Assembly (NCBI RefSeq): GCF_029846255.1
Contig: NZ_JARVWQ010000002.1
Span: 744,001 to 808,000 of the forward strand
Direction of reading: 5' to 3'
DNA length: 64,000 bases
Origin: Amnibacterium sp. CER49
GTDB taxonomy: Bacteria; Actinomycetota; Actinomycetes; Actinomycetales; Microbacteriaceae
Below are positions 8,320 to 17,823 of the stretch, piece by piece. The first letter of the stretch is position 1; every line of letters starts with the position of its first letter. Position numbers and translations under genes: made by a program. Under the pieces are notes generated by a model. That model was not told the origin of the DNA and ran no database searches. It was given only the letters and a program-made list of their open reading frames with translations.

Positions 8320-8510
8320 GTGGATCTCCTGCCGAAGGGGGGTGGACGGCGTCGGCCCTCGGCTCGACCACGCAGTCGTCTCGCACCGGGGTGGTGCTCC
8401 GCAGCGCCGTGGTGGGTCCAGGGCGGGGCGGTCGACTGGGCTTCGGTGCGCTCGCTGCGAACGATGGGCATCGATCCTGAGAAACAGCCCCGAACACGTA
8501 CGGTGGTGCG

Positions 8511-9170
8511 GTGAGCCGGCAGCAGCGCGCCCGTGGCCCCCGTCTGCAGGCACTCGCCCTGCCGCCGCTCGAGGACGCCGAGGCAGCCGACCTGCGTGCG
8601 GGCGCGCGCCTCGAGGCCGTGCGGATCGAGGGCGGCGCGGCCGCCGGTGACCTCGGCGGACTCGTCCTCGACGACTGCGCGGTGCTCGGACTCGACGCGG
8701 ACGGCGCGGCGCTCGACGGCGCCCGGATCCTCGGCACCCGGCTCGAGCGGATCGCGGCCGCGCGCCTCCGAGCCGCGCGCTCGACCTGGCGCGACGTCGA
8801 GCTGGCGGGGAGCCGGATGGGTGCGGCCGAGCTGTTCGACGCGGACTGGACGCGGGTCGACGTCTCGGGCTGCCGGATCGACTACCTGAACCTCTCCGGC
8901 GCGACGCTGCAGGACGTGCGGTTCACCGACTGCGTGCTCGGCGATCTCGACCTGCGGGCCTCGACCATCACGAGGCTCGCGCTGCCCGGCTGCCGGATCG
9001 GCACGCTCTCGATCGCGGGTGCCACGCTCACCGACGCCGACCTGCGGGGCGCCGAGCTCGAGGGCGTCGACGGCGCCGAGCACCTCCGCGGCGCGATCGT
9101 CGACGGGGCGCAGCTCGACCGCCTCGCACCGCTGCTCGCCGCCGCGATCGGTCTCGTCGTCGAGGGCTGA
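8511..9170 (+). CDS. Pentapeptide-repeat protein
   Basis: 219-aa soluble protein built of degenerate A(D/N)LXX repeats: for example DLRAGARLEAVRI, LDGARILGTRLE, LNLSGATLQDVRF, LSIAGATLTDADLRGAELEGV. These fold as a right-handed quadrilateral beta-helix. Some members mimic DNA and protect gyrase (Qnr/MfpA), but others have no known role, and nothing here indicates gyrase binding. GTG start at 8511 beginning SRQQRARG. Single gene, divergent from the ferritin-like genes and convergent with the SDR. Confidence 0.85.
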   Translation: MSRQQRARGPRLQALALPPLEDAEAADLRAGARLEAVRIEGGAAAGDLGGLVLDDCAVLGLDADGAALDGARILGTRLERIAAARLRAARSTWRDVELAGSRMGAAELFDADWTRVDVSGCRIDYLNLSGATLQDVRFTDCVLGDLDLRASTITRLALPGCRIGTLSIAGATLTDADLRGAELEGVDGAEHLRGAIVDGAQLDRLAPLLAAAIGLVVEG

Positions 9171-9179
9171 GGCCGAGCC

Positions 9180-9956
9180 TCAGTCGAGGTGCGGCTGGCC
9201 CGTGCTCGCGGAGGTGCCGCCGTCGACGGCGAGGACCGCGCCCGTGATGTAGGCCGCGTCGTCGCTCGCGAGGAAGAGCACGGCGGGCGCCACGTCCGTC
9301 GGCAGACCCGGGCGCCCGAGCGCGACACGGTTCACGAACGGTGCGAGGTCCTCGTCGCTGCGGCCGACCCCCGAGGTCATCTCGGTGAGCGTGAACGCCG
9401 GCGCGACCGCGTTCAGCCGCACACCGCGGGCGCCCCAGTCGAGCGCCAGGGAGCGCACGAAGCCGGTGACCGCGTGCTTCGTCGCGTTGTACGCGGCCTG
9501 CCCCCAGTCGCCGGCGGAGCCCGACACGCTCGACACCGCGACGAGGTTGCCCGCGGAGCGCTCGAGCTCGGGCAGCGCCGCCTGCGCCAGATGGAGGAAG
9601 CCGTCGACGTTCGTCGAGCGCAGCCGCTCCCACTCGTCGTCGCCGAGCTCCGTCAGCTCGCCCGAGGCGTAGGCGGCCGCGTTGCTGACGACGACGTCCA
9701 GGCGGCCGAAGCGGTCGACGGCCGCTCGCACCATCCGCTGCGCGTCCTTCCGCAGGCCCACGTCGCCCGCCACGGCGAGCGCTCGGCCCTCCGGCGCGCC
9801 CTCGATGGTGTCGTGCAGCGCGTGCTCGCGCCGCCCCGCCACGACGACGGACGCGCCGTTCGTGAGGAAGGCCCGCGCGATCGCCGCGCCGATGCCGCTG
9901 CCCCCGCCGGTGACGAGCACCGTCCTGCCCTCGAACGCGTACCGGTTGCCCGTCAT
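9180..9956 (-). CDS. Short-chain dehydrogenase/reductase (SDR)
   Basis: 258-aa classical SDR. NAD(P)-binding VTGGGSGIGAAIA (about 14-26), NAA motif VVSNAAAY, catalytic Ser in VAVSSVSGS and the YNATK active site are all visible, with the C-terminal YITGAVLAVDGGT typical of 3-oxoacyl-ACP reductase-like members. The ATG at 9956 is preceded by GAGGAGAC. Longer starts upstream would add Arg-rich sequence not seen in the family. Substrate unknown. It is divergent from the MFS gene; the MarR-type palindrome lies 117 nt upstream and could influence it too. Confidence 0.9.
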   Translation of the reverse strand: MTGNRYAFEGRTVLVTGGGSGIGAAIARAFLTNGASVVVAGRREHALHDTIEGAPEGRALAVAGDVGLRKDAQRMVRAAVDRFGRLDVVVSNAAAYASGELTELGDDEWERLRSTNVDGFLHLAQAALPELERSAGNLVAVSSVSGSAGDWGQAAYNATKHAVTGFVRSLALDWGARGVRLNAVAPAFTLTEMTSGVGRSDEDLAPFVNRVALGRPGLPTDVAPAVLFLASDDAAYITGAVLAVDGGTSASTGQPHLD

Positions 9957-10072
9957 CGCCGTCTCCTCCCCCGAGTCGCCTGCGGGATCCTCGCCCCTCT
10001 CCCCCGGGTGACGCTCCATGTGGTCTGGACACGCGCCCGTCGAGGGGCGGGAGCACGCACCTCGGGTCTAAA

Positions 10073-10092
10073 GTTGCTTATCGATAAGCAAC
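10073..10092. promoter_or_regulatory. Perfect 20-bp palindrome, likely MarR operator
   Basis: GTTGCTTATCGATAAGCAAC is a perfect inverted repeat 49 nt before the MFS start. Length and AT-rich centre fit MarR-family operators, and the marR gene ends this same two-gene unit, so autoregulation of MFS-marR is inferred. TCTAAA just upstream (10067-10072) could be the -10 it overlaps. Confidence 0.85.
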
Positions 10093-10141
10093 GAATCGGC
10101 CGAGGGCGTCCGATACCGATCCCAGCCGCCACCGGAGCACG

Positions 10142-11971
10142 ATGACCGCCACCAAGGACGCCCGGACCCGCACCGGGATGTTCGACAAGGACCACCCGCA
10201 CTACCGCTGGGTCGCCCTCTCCAACACCACGCTCGGCATGCTGATGGCCACGATCAACAGCTCGATCGTGCTCATCTCGCTGCCCGCGATCTTCAAGGGC
10301 ATCCACTTGAACCCGCTCGACGCGGGCAACACGAGCTACCTGCTCTGGATGCTCATGGGCTTCATGCTCGTGACCGCCGTGCTCGTCGTCGGCTTCGGCC
10401 GTCTCGGCGACATGGTCGGCCGCGTGAAGATCTACAACCTCGGCTTCGTGATCTTCACGCTCGCCGCCATCGCCCTGTCGCTCGACCCCTTCACGAGCGG
10501 CGCCGGCGCGATGTGGCTGATCCTCTGGCGGGTGGCGCAGGGCGTCGGCGGCGCGATGCTCTTCGCGAACTCGACCGCGATCCTCACGGACGCCTTCCCG
10601 ACCCACCGCCGCGGCATGGCCCTCGGCATCAACCAGATCGCCGCCATCGCCGGGTCGTTCATCGGCCTGATCCTCGGCGGCGTGCTCGCCGTCATCGACT
10701 GGCGGGCCGTCTTCATCGTCAGCGTCCCGGTCGGCATCCTCGGCACGATCTGGTCGTACAAGTCGCTCCACGAGGTCGGGACCCGCAACCCGGGCGGGCT
10801 CGACATCCCCGGCAACCTCGCCTTCCTGCTCGGGCTCACATCGCTGCTCACCGGCATCACCTACGGCATCCAGCCCTACGGCGACTCGTCGACGGGCTGG
10901 CTCAACCCCTGGGTCGACGGCGCGCTGATCGCCGGCCTCCTCCTGCTGGTGGCGTTCGTGTGGATCGAGCTGAAGGTGGAGGCACCGATGTTCGAGCTGC
11001 GGCTGTTCAGGATCCGCAGCTTCGCCTCCGCCATCTTCGCCGGCCTCCTCGGCTCGATCGGCCGCGGCGGCCTGCAGTTCATGCTGATCATCTGGCTGCA
11101 GGGCATCTGGCTGCCGCTGCACGGCTACTCCTACGAGGAGACCCCGCTCTGGGCCGGCATCTACCTGCTGCCGCTCACGGTCGGCTTCCTGATCTCCGGT
11201 CCCGTCGCCGGCACGCTGTCGGACCGCTGGGGCGCCCGCGCGCTCGCGACCGGTGGCCTCGTGCTCACGGCTGCGACCTTCGTCGCCCTGCTGCTCATCC
11301 CGGTGGACTTCGACTACTGGACCTTCGCGGTGATCACGTTCCTGAACGGCGTCGGCTCGGGCATGTTCGGCGCCCCGAACCGCGCCACGATCATGAACAG
11401 CGTGCCCGCGAACCAGCGCGGCGCCGCCTCCGGCATGGCGGGCACCGTGCTGAACGCCGGGTCGTCCCTCTCCATCGGCATCTTCTTCTCGCTGATGGCC
11501 GCGGGCCTCGCGAGCTCGCTGCCCGCCGCACTCGGCCACGGCCTGACGAGCCATCACGTGCCCGCAGCGGCAGCGGACACGATCGCGAACGTGCCGCCCG
11601 TCGGCAGCCTGTTCGCGGCGTTCCTCGGCTACAACCCCATCCAGACGCTGCTCGGCCCGACGGGCATCCTGGGGCAGCTGCCCAAGGCCGACTCCGCCGC
11701 CCTCACCGGCAAGGAGTTCTTCCCGAACCTGATCTCCCTACCGTTCCACGACGGCCTCGTGATCGTGTTCCTCGCGGCCGCGATCATGTCGGTCGTCGCC
11801 GCGGTGGCGTCCTTCATCGGCGGCAAGCGGTTCGTCTTCGCCGACGAGGTCGAGGACCCGGGGCGGCTCGTCGCGCGGGGAGAGGACCACGCCCACCACG
11901 TGGCGGTCGCCCACGCCGCGCGCGGTGCCCGTGCCGCGGACCCGGTCGACGAGCCGCAGCCGACTCGATGA
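10142..11971 (+). CDS. MFS drug exporter, DHA2 (14-helix) family
   Basis: 609-aa membrane protein with about 14 predicted helices. Motif A-like [11 protein letters not shown] follows helix 2; [12 protein letters not shown] and [12 protein letters not shown] match antiporter motifs B and C; a second [12 protein letters not shown] repeats motif A in the C-half. A long periplasmic-type loop (about 475-545) lies before the last helix, as in several DHA2 exporters, followed by an Ala/His-rich cytosolic tail. Proton-driven efflux of toxic compounds is the usual role. It forms a unit with marR (ATGA overlap) and is preceded by a MarR-type palindrome. Confidence 0.93.
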   Translation: MTATKDARTRTGMFDKDHPHYRWVALSNTTLGMLMATINSSIVLISLPAIFKGIHLNPLDAGNTSYLLWMLMGFMLVTAVLVVGFGRLGDMVGRVKIYNLGFVIFTLAAIALSLDPFTSGAGAMWLILWRVAQGVGGAMLFANSTAILTDAFPTHRRGMALGINQIAAIAGSFIGLILGGVLAVIDWRAVFIVSVPVGILGTIWSYKSLHEVGTRNPGGLDIPGNLAFLLGLTSLLTGITYGIQPYGDSSTGWLNPWVDGALIAGLLLLVAFVWIELKVEAPMFELRLFRIRSFASAIFAGLLGSIGRGGLQFMLIIWLQGIWLPLHGYSYEETPLWAGIYLLPLTVGFLISGPVAGTLSDRWGARALATGGLVLTAATFVALLLIPVDFDYWTFAVITFLNGVGSGMFGAPNRATIMNSVPANQRGAASGMAGTVLNAGSSLSIGIFFSLMAAGLASSLPAALGHGLTSHHVPAAAADTIANVPPVGSLFAAFLGYNPIQTLLGPTGILGQLPKADSAALTGKEFFPNLISLPFHDGLVIVFLAAAIMSVVAAVASFIGGKRFVFADEVEDPGRLVARGEDHAHHVAVAHAARGARAADPVDEPQPTR

Positions 11972-12537
11972 GCACCGGGTCGCCGCAGCGCCGGGAGATC
12001 GCCGGACGCCTGGCATGGGTGGTCGGGCGGATCAACCGGCGGCTCCGGCCGCCCGCCGACGCGCTGAGCCACGTGGCCACCTCGGCCCTCAGCTCGATCC
12101 AGTCGGCCGGCAGCATCCGCCCGGGCGACCTCGCCCGCGTCGAGGGCATCGCGGCGCCGGGGATGACCCGGCTCGTCGCCGAGCTCGAGTCCCGCGGCCT
12201 CGTGCGCCGCGACGACGACCCCGACGACCGGCGCTCCACCCGCATCCGGCTGTCGGAGGCCGGCGAGCGCGCCCTGCTCGAGGCCCGCGCGGCTCGCGCC
12301 GCCTCCGTCGGCGACCTGCTCCGCGAGTGCGACGACCACGACCTGGCGACCGTGTCCGAGGCGCTCGTCGTGCTCGAGGCCGCCCTCGCGCGGCGCGGGA
12401 TCGAGGCGCGCGGCCCGAGCTCGGCCGCGAGCCCGTCAGCAGAGCGCGGCTTCGATGCCCACCGCCAGGGAGTCGACCCGGCGCTGGACGACCGGGTCGG
12501 CGCGCCAGCGCTCCTGGAGCCGACCGAGCAGCGCTGA
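11968..12537 (+). CDS. MarR family transcriptional regulator
   Basis: 189-aa winged-helix repressor. Recognition region [21 protein letters not shown] (in part) and the wing [17 protein letters not shown] are diagnostic. Starts at ATG 11968, overlapping the MFS stop. Inferred to repress its own unit through 10073-10092 until a ligand binds. The last 34 codons run antisense over the 3' end of the SseB-like gene (102-bp overlap); this tail after IEARG is not part of the usual fold. Confidence 0.9.
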   Translation: MSTGSPQRREIAGRLAWVVGRINRRLRPPADALSHVATSALSSIQSAGSIRPGDLARVEGIAAPGMTRLVAELESRGLVRRDDDPDDRRSTRIRLSEAGERALLEARAARAASVGDLLRECDDHDLATVSEALVVLEAALARRGIEARGPSSAASPSAERGFDAHRQGVDPALDDRVGAPALLEPTEQR

Positions 12538-13194
12538 CAGCGCCTCCTGGGTCAGCAGCGAGTGCAGCACGACGACGACCCGGACCTCCGCGCCCTCGAG
12601 CGTCGCGGCCGGGTCGTCGGTCGTCACCCGCACCGCCGTCACGGCGTCCTCCCCCGCGGCTGCGGACCGCAGGGCCCGCGCGACCTCCGGATCCCGGGGG
12701 GCGGGCAGCCACGGCAGGTCGCGAGCGAGCGCCTCGAGGGCGGGACGGCGCAGCCCGAACTGCGTCGCCGACGCAGGATCGACGATGACGAGCTCGGTGC
12801 CGTCGGCGGCGGCGGCGAGCGCCACCTGCCGGGCGGGCGCTGGAACGGGCCGCGCGGCGGGGTTCCAGCGCTGCATCGCCTCGGCCGACGAGAACGCCGG
12901 CAGCACGTTCCGGCCGTCGGGACCGGCGACCGTGACGAGCGCGAGCTCCGCCTTCTTGTCCAGCACGTGGCCGCCGTGCCCCTCGCCCGCCTCCGCGAGC
13001 CCCGCGAGCAACGGCACGAGCAGCCGCGCGTCGCGGAGCGCGTCGACGACCGCCTCCGGGCCGACCTGCCCGGCGCGGAAGGCGTCGGAGGCCGCGAGGA
13101 ACCCGGGCGGCGCGCTGCCGTCGTCGGCGCCCCAAGGGCTCGCCTCGAACGATCGCCCCGCCCAGGGCCGACCGGCGGAGTCGGTGCCGCTCAC
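12436..13194 (-). CDS. SseB family protein
   Basis: 252-aa cytosolic protein with an N-terminal SseB-like domain ([47 protein letters not shown], quoted in part) and a conserved C-terminal half ending [10 protein letters not shown]. Function is not established in actinobacteria; the name comes from a Salmonella effector-region protein and does not imply secretion here. Last gene of the his operon, 5 nt after priA. Its 3' end overlaps the convergent marR gene. Confidence 0.82.
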   Translation of the reverse strand: MSGTDSAGRPWAGRSFEASPWGADDGSAPPGFLAASDAFRAGQVGPEAVVDALRDARLLVPLLAGLAEAGEGHGGHVLDKKAELALVTVAGPDGRNVLPAFSSAEAMQRWNPAARPVPAPARQVALAAAADGTELVIVDPASATQFGLRRPALEALARDLPWLPAPRDPEVARALRSAAAGEDAVTAVRVTTDDPAATLEGAEVRVVVVLHSLLTQEALSALLGRLQERWRADPVVQRRVDSLAVGIEAALC

Positions 13195-13199
13195 CGGCG

Positions 13200-13946
13200 T
13201 CAGTCCGTCGCGACGGCGAGCGCCTCGGAGAGGGTGAAGGCGCGCTCGTAGAGCGCCTTGCCGACGATCGCGCCCTCGAGCCCCTCGTCGGTGAGCGCGC
13301 GGAGCGCCGCCAGGTCGTCGAGGCTCGAGACGCCGCCGGAGGCGACGACCGGCTTGCCGGTGCGGCGCAGCACCTCGCGCAGCAGCTCGAGGTTCGGACC
13401 CGCGAGCGTGCCGTCCTTGTTGACGTCGGTCACCACGTAGCGGGCGCAGCCGGCGTGCTCGAGCCGGTCGAGCACCTCCCAGAGGTCGCCGCCCTCACGG
13501 GTCCAGCCCCGCGCCGCGAGCGTCGTGCCGCGCACGTCGAGGCCGACGGCGATGCGGTCGCCGTACACCGCGATGGCCTCGGCGGTCCACTCCGGGTCCT
13601 CGAGCGCCGCGGTGCCGATGTTCACCCGCTGCGCGCCTGTACCGAGGGCCCGCTCGAGCGACGCCTCGTCGCGGATCCCGCCGGAGAGCTCGACGCGCAC
13701 CTCGGGCACGCGGTCGATCACGGCCTGGAGAACGGCGGCGTTGTCGCCGCGCCCGAACGCGGCGTCGAGGTCGACGAGGTGGATCCAGGCCGCCCCCTGC
13801 CGCGCCCAGTCGAGGGCCGCCTCGACGGGGTCGCCGTAGCCGATGGCGCTGCCGGCCTCGCCCTGCACGAGCCGCACGGCGAGCCCGCCCGCGACGTCGA
13901 CCGCGGGCAGCAGCTCGAGCGGGCGTCGGAGCAGGGCGTCGGTCAC
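13200..13946 (-). CDS. priA: Bifunctional HisA/TrpF isomerase PriA
   Basis: 248-aa (beta/alpha)8 barrel. It isomerises ProFAR in histidine synthesis and, in actinobacteria, PRA in tryptophan synthesis. Visible are the catalytic Asp in [19 protein letters not shown], the general acid Asp in [14 protein letters not shown], and phosphate-binding [12 protein letters not shown] and [12 protein letters not shown]. The bifunctional call rests on the actinobacterial PriA-like sequence; no trpF occurs in this window, though that region is small. Its start overlaps the hisH stop. Confidence 0.93.
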   Translation of the reverse strand: MTDALLRRPLELLPAVDVAGGLAVRLVQGEAGSAIGYGDPVEAALDWARQGAAWIHLVDLDAAFGRGDNAAVLQAVIDRVPEVRVELSGGIRDEASLERALGTGAQRVNIGTAALEDPEWTAEAIAVYGDRIAVGLDVRGTTLAARGWTREGGDLWEVLDRLEHAGCARYVVTDVNKDGTLAGPNLELLREVLRRTGKPVVASGGVSSLDDLAALRALTDEGLEGAIVGKALYERAFTLSEALAVATD

Positions 13947-14584
13947 AGGGTCTCCAACCAGTTCGACAGCAGACGGATGCCGGCGGCGCCGGACTTCTCA
14001 GGGTGGAACTGCGTCGCCGACAGCGGTCCGTTCTCGACCGCGGCGACGAACGGGCCGCCGTGCTCACCCCACGTGACGAGCGGCGCAGGGATCCGGTCGT
14101 GCGGCAGCATCGTCCAGTCGCGCACGCCGTAGGAGTGCACGAAGTAGAAGCGCTCGCGCTCGAGGCCGGCGAGCAGCACGGAGCCGTCGGGGACCCGGAC
14201 CTCGTCCCAGCCCATGTGCGGCAGCACGTCGGCCTCGAGCCGGTCGACCGCGCCGGGCCACTCGCCGAGGCCCTCGGTCTCGTCCTGGCCCTCGACGCCG
14301 CGCTCGAACAGCACCTGCATGCCGACGCAGATGCCGAGCACGGGCAGGCCGCCGGCGAGCCGCCGCTCGATGAGCTCGGGCCCGCGCACCGCCTCGAGGC
14401 CCCGCATCACGGCGCCGAACGCGCCGACGCCCGGCACGAGCAGGCCGTCGGCGGACATCACGGCGCTCCGCTCGGCGGTGAGCCGTACATCGGCACCCGC
14501 GAGCTGCAGCGCCTTCGCCGCCGAGTGCACGTTGCCGCTGCCGTAGTCGAGCAGCGCGACGACGGGCCGGGCGGCTTCGCTCAC
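13943..14584 (-). CDS. hisH: Imidazole glycerol phosphate synthase, glutaminase subunit
   Basis: 213-aa class I glutamine amidotransferase. Catalytic Cys in [11 protein letters not shown] and His-Glu in TQFHPEKSG are in place; N-terminus [14 protein letters not shown] is typical. It feeds ammonia to HisF to make IGP and AICAR; hisF is not in this window. The GTG start at 14584 overlaps the hisB stop as GTGA. Confidence 0.95.
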   Translation of the reverse strand: MSEAARPVVALLDYGSGNVHSAAKALQLAGADVRLTAERSAVMSADGLLVPGVGAFGAVMRGLEAVRGPELIERRLAGGLPVLGICVGMQVLFERGVEGQDETEGLGEWPGAVDRLEADVLPHMGWDEVRVPDGSVLLAGLERERFYFVHSYGVRDWTMLPHDRIPAPLVTWGEHGGPFVAAVENGPLSATQFHPEKSGAAGIRLLSNWLETL

Positions 14585-15180
14585 AGCGCGCCCTTCGTCG
14601 ACGGCACGCCCGTCACCTGCGGATCGACCGCCTTCGCCGCGCGGAACGCCCGGGCGAAGGCCTTGAACTCGCTCTCGGCGATGTGGTGCGGATCGCGCCC
14701 GGCGAGCACCTGCACGTGCGCGGTCATCCGGGCGTTCAGCACGATCGCCTCGAACACGTGCCGCACCATCGAGCCGGTGAAGTGCCCGCCGATGCGGTGC
14801 AGCTCGAAGCCCGCGGGCTCGCCGCCGTGCACGAGGTACGGGCGACCGGAGAGGTCGACCGCGGCGCGAGTGAGGGCCTCGTCGAGAGGCACGGTCGCGT
14901 CGCCGAAGCGCGCGAGGCCGCGCTTGTCGCCGAGGGCCTCGCGGATCGCGTCGCCGAGCACGATGCCGACGTCCTCCGCCGTGTGGTGCACGTCGATGTC
15001 GGTGTCGCCGCTCGCGGTGATCGTGAGGTCCGTGAGCGAGTGCCGCGCGAACGCGGTGAGCAGGTGGTCGAGGAACGGCACGCTCGTCGCGATGCGCGAC
15101 TCGCCCGTGCCGTCGAGGTCGAGCGACAGCTCGACGGTCGACTCGCTCGTCGTGCGCGAGCGCTGCGCCGCCCGGCTCAT
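14581..15180 (-). CDS. hisB: Imidazoleglycerol-phosphate dehydratase
   Basis: 199-aa monofunctional enzyme, without the phosphatase domain found in enterobacteria. Metal-binding motifs [13 protein letters not shown] and [14 protein letters not shown] are present, plus [14 protein letters not shown] near the N-terminus. Starts with ATG at 15180, overlapping the hisC stop. Converts IGP to imidazole-acetol phosphate. Confidence 0.96.
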   Translation of the reverse strand: MSRAAQRSRTTSESTVELSLDLDGTGESRIATSVPFLDHLLTAFARHSLTDLTITASGDTDIDVHHTAEDVGIVLGDAIREALGDKRGLARFGDATVPLDEALTRAAVDLSGRPYLVHGGEPAGFELHRIGGHFTGSMVRHVFEAIVLNARMTAHVQVLAGRDPHHIAESEFKAFARAFRAAKAVDPQVTGVPSTKGAL

Positions 15181-16274
15181 GCCCGCACCCCCACCGGCGC
15201 CGCGCTGACGGCGGCGAGCGCGTCGAGGAAGGCGTCGGTCTCGGCCGGGGTGCCGGCGGAGACCCGCAGCGTGCCGGGGATCGCGAGATCGCGGATGAGC
15301 ACGCCCCGCTCGAGCAGCGCCCGCCAGAGGCCCTTCGGGTCGGCGACGCCGCCGAACAGCAGGAAGTTCGTCCAGCTGGGCCACACCCGGTAGCCGAACC
15401 CCTCGATGCCGGCCGCCATCCGGTCGCGCTGCTCACGGATGTCGTCGACCATGCCGAGCATCGTCGGCGCGTGCGCCAGCGCACCCAGCGCCGCGGCCTG
15501 GGTGAGCGCGGAGAGGTGGTACGGCAGCCGGACGAGGCGGAGCGCGTCGGCGACCGCGGGGTCGGCGGCGAGGTAGCCGACGCGGGCGCCCGCGAACGCG
15601 AACGCCTTGCTCATCGTGCGTGAGACGATCAGCCGCGGCCGCCCGGGCAGCAGCGTGAGCGCCGACGGGGCGTCGTCGGGCATGAACTCGCCGTACGCCT
15701 CGTCGACGAAGACGATGCCGTCGGTCGCGTCGTAGGCCGCGGCGATCGTGTCGAGCCCCACCGGGGTGCCGGTCGGGTTGTTCGGGGCGCAGAGGAACAC
15801 GAGGTCCGGGTCGGTGCGCTCGATGGCCGCGACCGCGGTCTCAGGTGAGATGCGGAAGTCGTCGTCGCGCTCGGCAGGGACCCACTCGGTCGCGGTCGAG
15901 GCCGCGATGATCGCGTGCATGCTGTAGGTCGGCGGGAACCCGAGCACCCGCCTGCCGGGACCGCCGAAGGCCTGCAGCACGTGCTGGATCACCTCGTTGG
16001 AGCCGTTCGCCGCCCAGATCGACTCGGCGCCGAGGCCGTGACCGAGGTAGCCCGCGAGGGCCTCGCGGAGCGCCGTGAACTCGCGGTCGGGGTACCGGTT
16101 CACCTCGGTGAGGGCGGCACCGACGCGGCGCAGGATGTCGTCGGCGACCTCGGGGGGCACCGGGTGCGTGTTCTCGTTGACGTTGAGCGCGACGGGCACG
16201 CTCAGCTGGGGCGCCCCGTAGGGCGAGCGCCCGACGAGGTCCGGCCGCAGCGGCAGGTCGGCGAGGTTCGTCAC
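15177..16274 (-). CDS. hisC: Histidinol-phosphate aminotransferase
   Basis: 365-aa fold-type I PLP enzyme that transaminates imidazole-acetol phosphate. [41 protein letters not shown] and the PLP lysine in [17 protein letters not shown] are clear. First gene of the hisC-hisB-hisH-priA-sseB operon. GTG start at 16274; upstream is a short gap after the LysM gene. Confidence 0.95.
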   Translation of the reverse strand: MTNLADLPLRPDLVGRSPYGAPQLSVPVALNVNENTHPVPPEVADDILRRVGAALTEVNRYPDREFTALREALAGYLGHGLGAESIWAANGSNEVIQHVLQAFGGPGRRVLGFPPTYSMHAIIAASTATEWVPAERDDDFRISPETAVAAIERTDPDLVFLCAPNNPTGTPVGLDTIAAAYDATDGIVFVDEAYGEFMPDDAPSALTLLPGRPRLIVSRTMSKAFAFAGARVGYLAADPAVADALRLVRLPYHLSALTQAAALGALAHAPTMLGMVDDIREQRDRMAAGIEGFGYRVWPSWTNFLLFGGVADPKGLWRALLERGVLIRDLAIPGTLRVSAGTPAETDAFLDALAAVSAAPVGVRA

Positions 16275-16340
16275 ACCGGTGATTCTCGCAGACCCCTCCG
16301 TGCCCGCGTCCTGCGGTGGCTCAGCCGGACCCAGCCCGGG

Positions 16341-16883
16341 CTAGGGCAGCAGGTCGGCGGGCACGGCGATCGCCTGACCGGCCCGGATGCCGGCGTCGGG
16401 CAGCGCGTTGACGCGCTCGAGCGTCGCGACGACGTCGCGGGGGTCGCGCGTCGGCGCGACGCGCTGCGCGATCGACCAGAGCGAGTCGCCTGCATGCACG
16501 ACGACGGTGCGGGCGGCCGGCTGCCGCTCGGGAGCGGCCTGCGCGAGCGGACCGGCGACCGTGACGAGTGCCGTGGTCGCCACGAGCAGCGCGGGCAGCA
16601 CGACGAGCACGAAGCGCCCGCGCCGGGTGAGCCGCAGGCGCGACTTCGGCGCGCGGGCGGCCGGCGCGGGCCGCGGCACGGCGGGAAGCGCGGGCGTCGG
16701 GCCTGCCGGGACGGCCCGGACCGCGACGACCGACCGGACGGCGGGCGCCGCGCTGACAGGGCGGACGGGGGCGATCGGGGCGCGGCGCGCGCAGGCGGCG
16801 CCACCGCGGACCGCCACGGCCCGGACCGGCACGGGACGCTCGGGCACGTCGTACTCGATCCAGTCGTTCTGCACCGTGATCAT
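16341..16883 (-). CDS. Membrane-anchored LysM protein divergent from lexA
   Basis: 180 aa: a Val/Ala/Pro-rich cytosolic N-terminus (1-85), one membrane helix (about 91-112), then a LysM domain (about 127-176; [15 protein letters not shown]) that should bind peptidoglycan outside. The layout and the location beside lexA resemble YneA-type SOS division inhibitors, also LysM proteins next to lexA in Firmicutes. ATG at 16883 begins [13 protein letters not shown]. LexA boxes lie in the shared upstream region, so SOS induction is inferred. Confidence 0.85.
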   Translation of the reverse strand: MITVQNDWIEYDVPERPVPVRAVAVRGGAACARRAPIAPVRPVSAAPAVRSVVAVRAVPAGPTPALPAVPRPAPAARAPKSRLRLTRRGRFVLVVLPALLVATTALVTVAGPLAQAAPERQPAARTVVVHAGDSLWSIAQRVAPTRDPRDVVATLERVNALPDAGIRAGQAIAVPADLLP

Positions 16884-16907
16884 CGAGAATCCCCCTCCGG
16901 CTCGTGC

Positions 16908-16923
16908 TCGAACATACTTTCGA
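16908..16923. promoter_or_regulatory. LexA box, LysM-gene side
   Basis: TCGAACATACTTTCGA matches the Gram-positive LexA consensus (CGAAC-N4-GTTCG) except at one position of the right half. It lies 25 nt upstream of the LysM gene start, the right place to repress it. Confidence 0.8.
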
Positions 16924-16982
16924 AGACCGGCTCGAGCAAGAGCAGCATCGAACACGCCTCCGACACTCCCTGGCCGAGAACG

Positions 16983-16998
16983 TCGAACACGTGTTTGC
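16983..16998. promoter_or_regulatory. LexA box, lexA side
   Basis: TCGAACACGTGTTTGC fits CGAAC-N4-GTTCG with one mismatch in the core right half, 79 nt before lexA. A weaker half-site (TCGAACACGCCTCCGA) sits between the two boxes at 16948-16963. Autorepression of lexA is the expected role. Confidence 0.78.
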
Positions 16999-17076
16999 CT
17001 TCCTGCGTGCTCGCCCGGTACCATCGAGTGGCTTTCGCCGGACCGTCCTGCCGCGGAACGCCGTTGGAGGGAACCC

Positions 17077-17751
17077 ATGGCCGAGCAGCAGCAGACCCGA
17101 CCGGAGGGGCGCACCCGCCGCCCGCGGCCGCTCAGCGAGAAGCAGCAGGCCATCCTCGAGTTCATCCAGCGCTCGGTGGCCTCGCGCGGCTACCCGCCGA
17201 GCATGCGCGAGATCGGCGACGCGGTGGGGCTCGCCTCGCTCTCGAGCGTCACGCACCAGCTCAAGCAGCTCGAGCTGTCGGGCAACCTCCGTCGTGACCC
17301 GAAGCGTCCGCGGGCGCTCGAGGTCGTGGGCGGCGGCGCACCGGCGTCCGGCGCCGAGGGTGCGGCCACCGTGGACGACGCGGCCATGGTGCCGCTCGTC
17401 GGTCGCATCGCCGCCGGCGTGCCCATCACCGCCGAGCAGCAGATCGACGAGGTCTTCCCGCTCCCCCGGCAGCTCGTCGGTCGTGGCGAGCTCTTCATGC
17501 TCAAGGTCGTCGGCGAGTCGATGATCGACGCCGCCATCTGCGACGGCGACTGGGTGGTCGTGCGGTCGCAGCAGACCGCCGACAACGGCGAGATCGTCGC
17601 GGCCATGCTCGACGGCGAGGCCACCGTCAAGGTGTTCCGCCAGCGCGACGGCCACACCTGGCTGCTGCCGCGCAACACCGCCTTCGAGCCGATCCTCGGC
17701 GACAGCGCGCAGGTGCTCGGCAAGGTCGTCGCCGTCCTCCGCGCGGTCTGA
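17077..17751 (+). CDS. lexA: LexA repressor, SOS regulator
   Basis: 224 aa. Winged-helix DNA-binding domain (about 18-85; [21 protein letters not shown]), linker, then the S24 autoprotease. The cleavage site Ala113-Gly114 (GRIAAGVPI), nucleophile Ser148 (VGESMIDA) and Lys185 (ATVKVF) are intact, so RecA-stimulated self-cleavage should work. ATG 17077 is preceded by GGAGGG. Divergent from the LysM gene across a region with LexA boxes; recA in this window has matching boxes. Confidence 0.97.
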   Translation: MAEQQQTRPEGRTRRPRPLSEKQQAILEFIQRSVASRGYPPSMREIGDAVGLASLSSVTHQLKQLELSGNLRRDPKRPRALEVVGGGAPASGAEGAATVDDAAMVPLVGRIAAGVPITAEQQIDEVFPLPRQLVGRGELFMLKVVGESMIDAAICDGDWVVVRSQQTADNGEIVAAMLDGEATVKVFRQRDGHTWLLPRNTAFEPILGDSAQVLGKVVAVLRAV

Positions 17752-17823
17752 GCCGGCCGCTCCCCTCGTTCAGCGGGAACGCCTGCTTCCACGGTCGGAG
17801 GCCCGCGTCCGTGCTGACCCGGC

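Noticed and set aside
8511-9170. Gyrase-protecting Qnr/MfpA protein
   Set aside because: Repeats are degenerate and nothing specific to Qnr is visible; only the general pentapeptide-repeat class is supported.
10513-12537. Long plus-strand frame rich in Arg/Pro/Gly overlapping the MFS gene
   Set aside because: Shadow of the MFS gene in another frame; only its final part, from ATG 11968, is the real marR gene.
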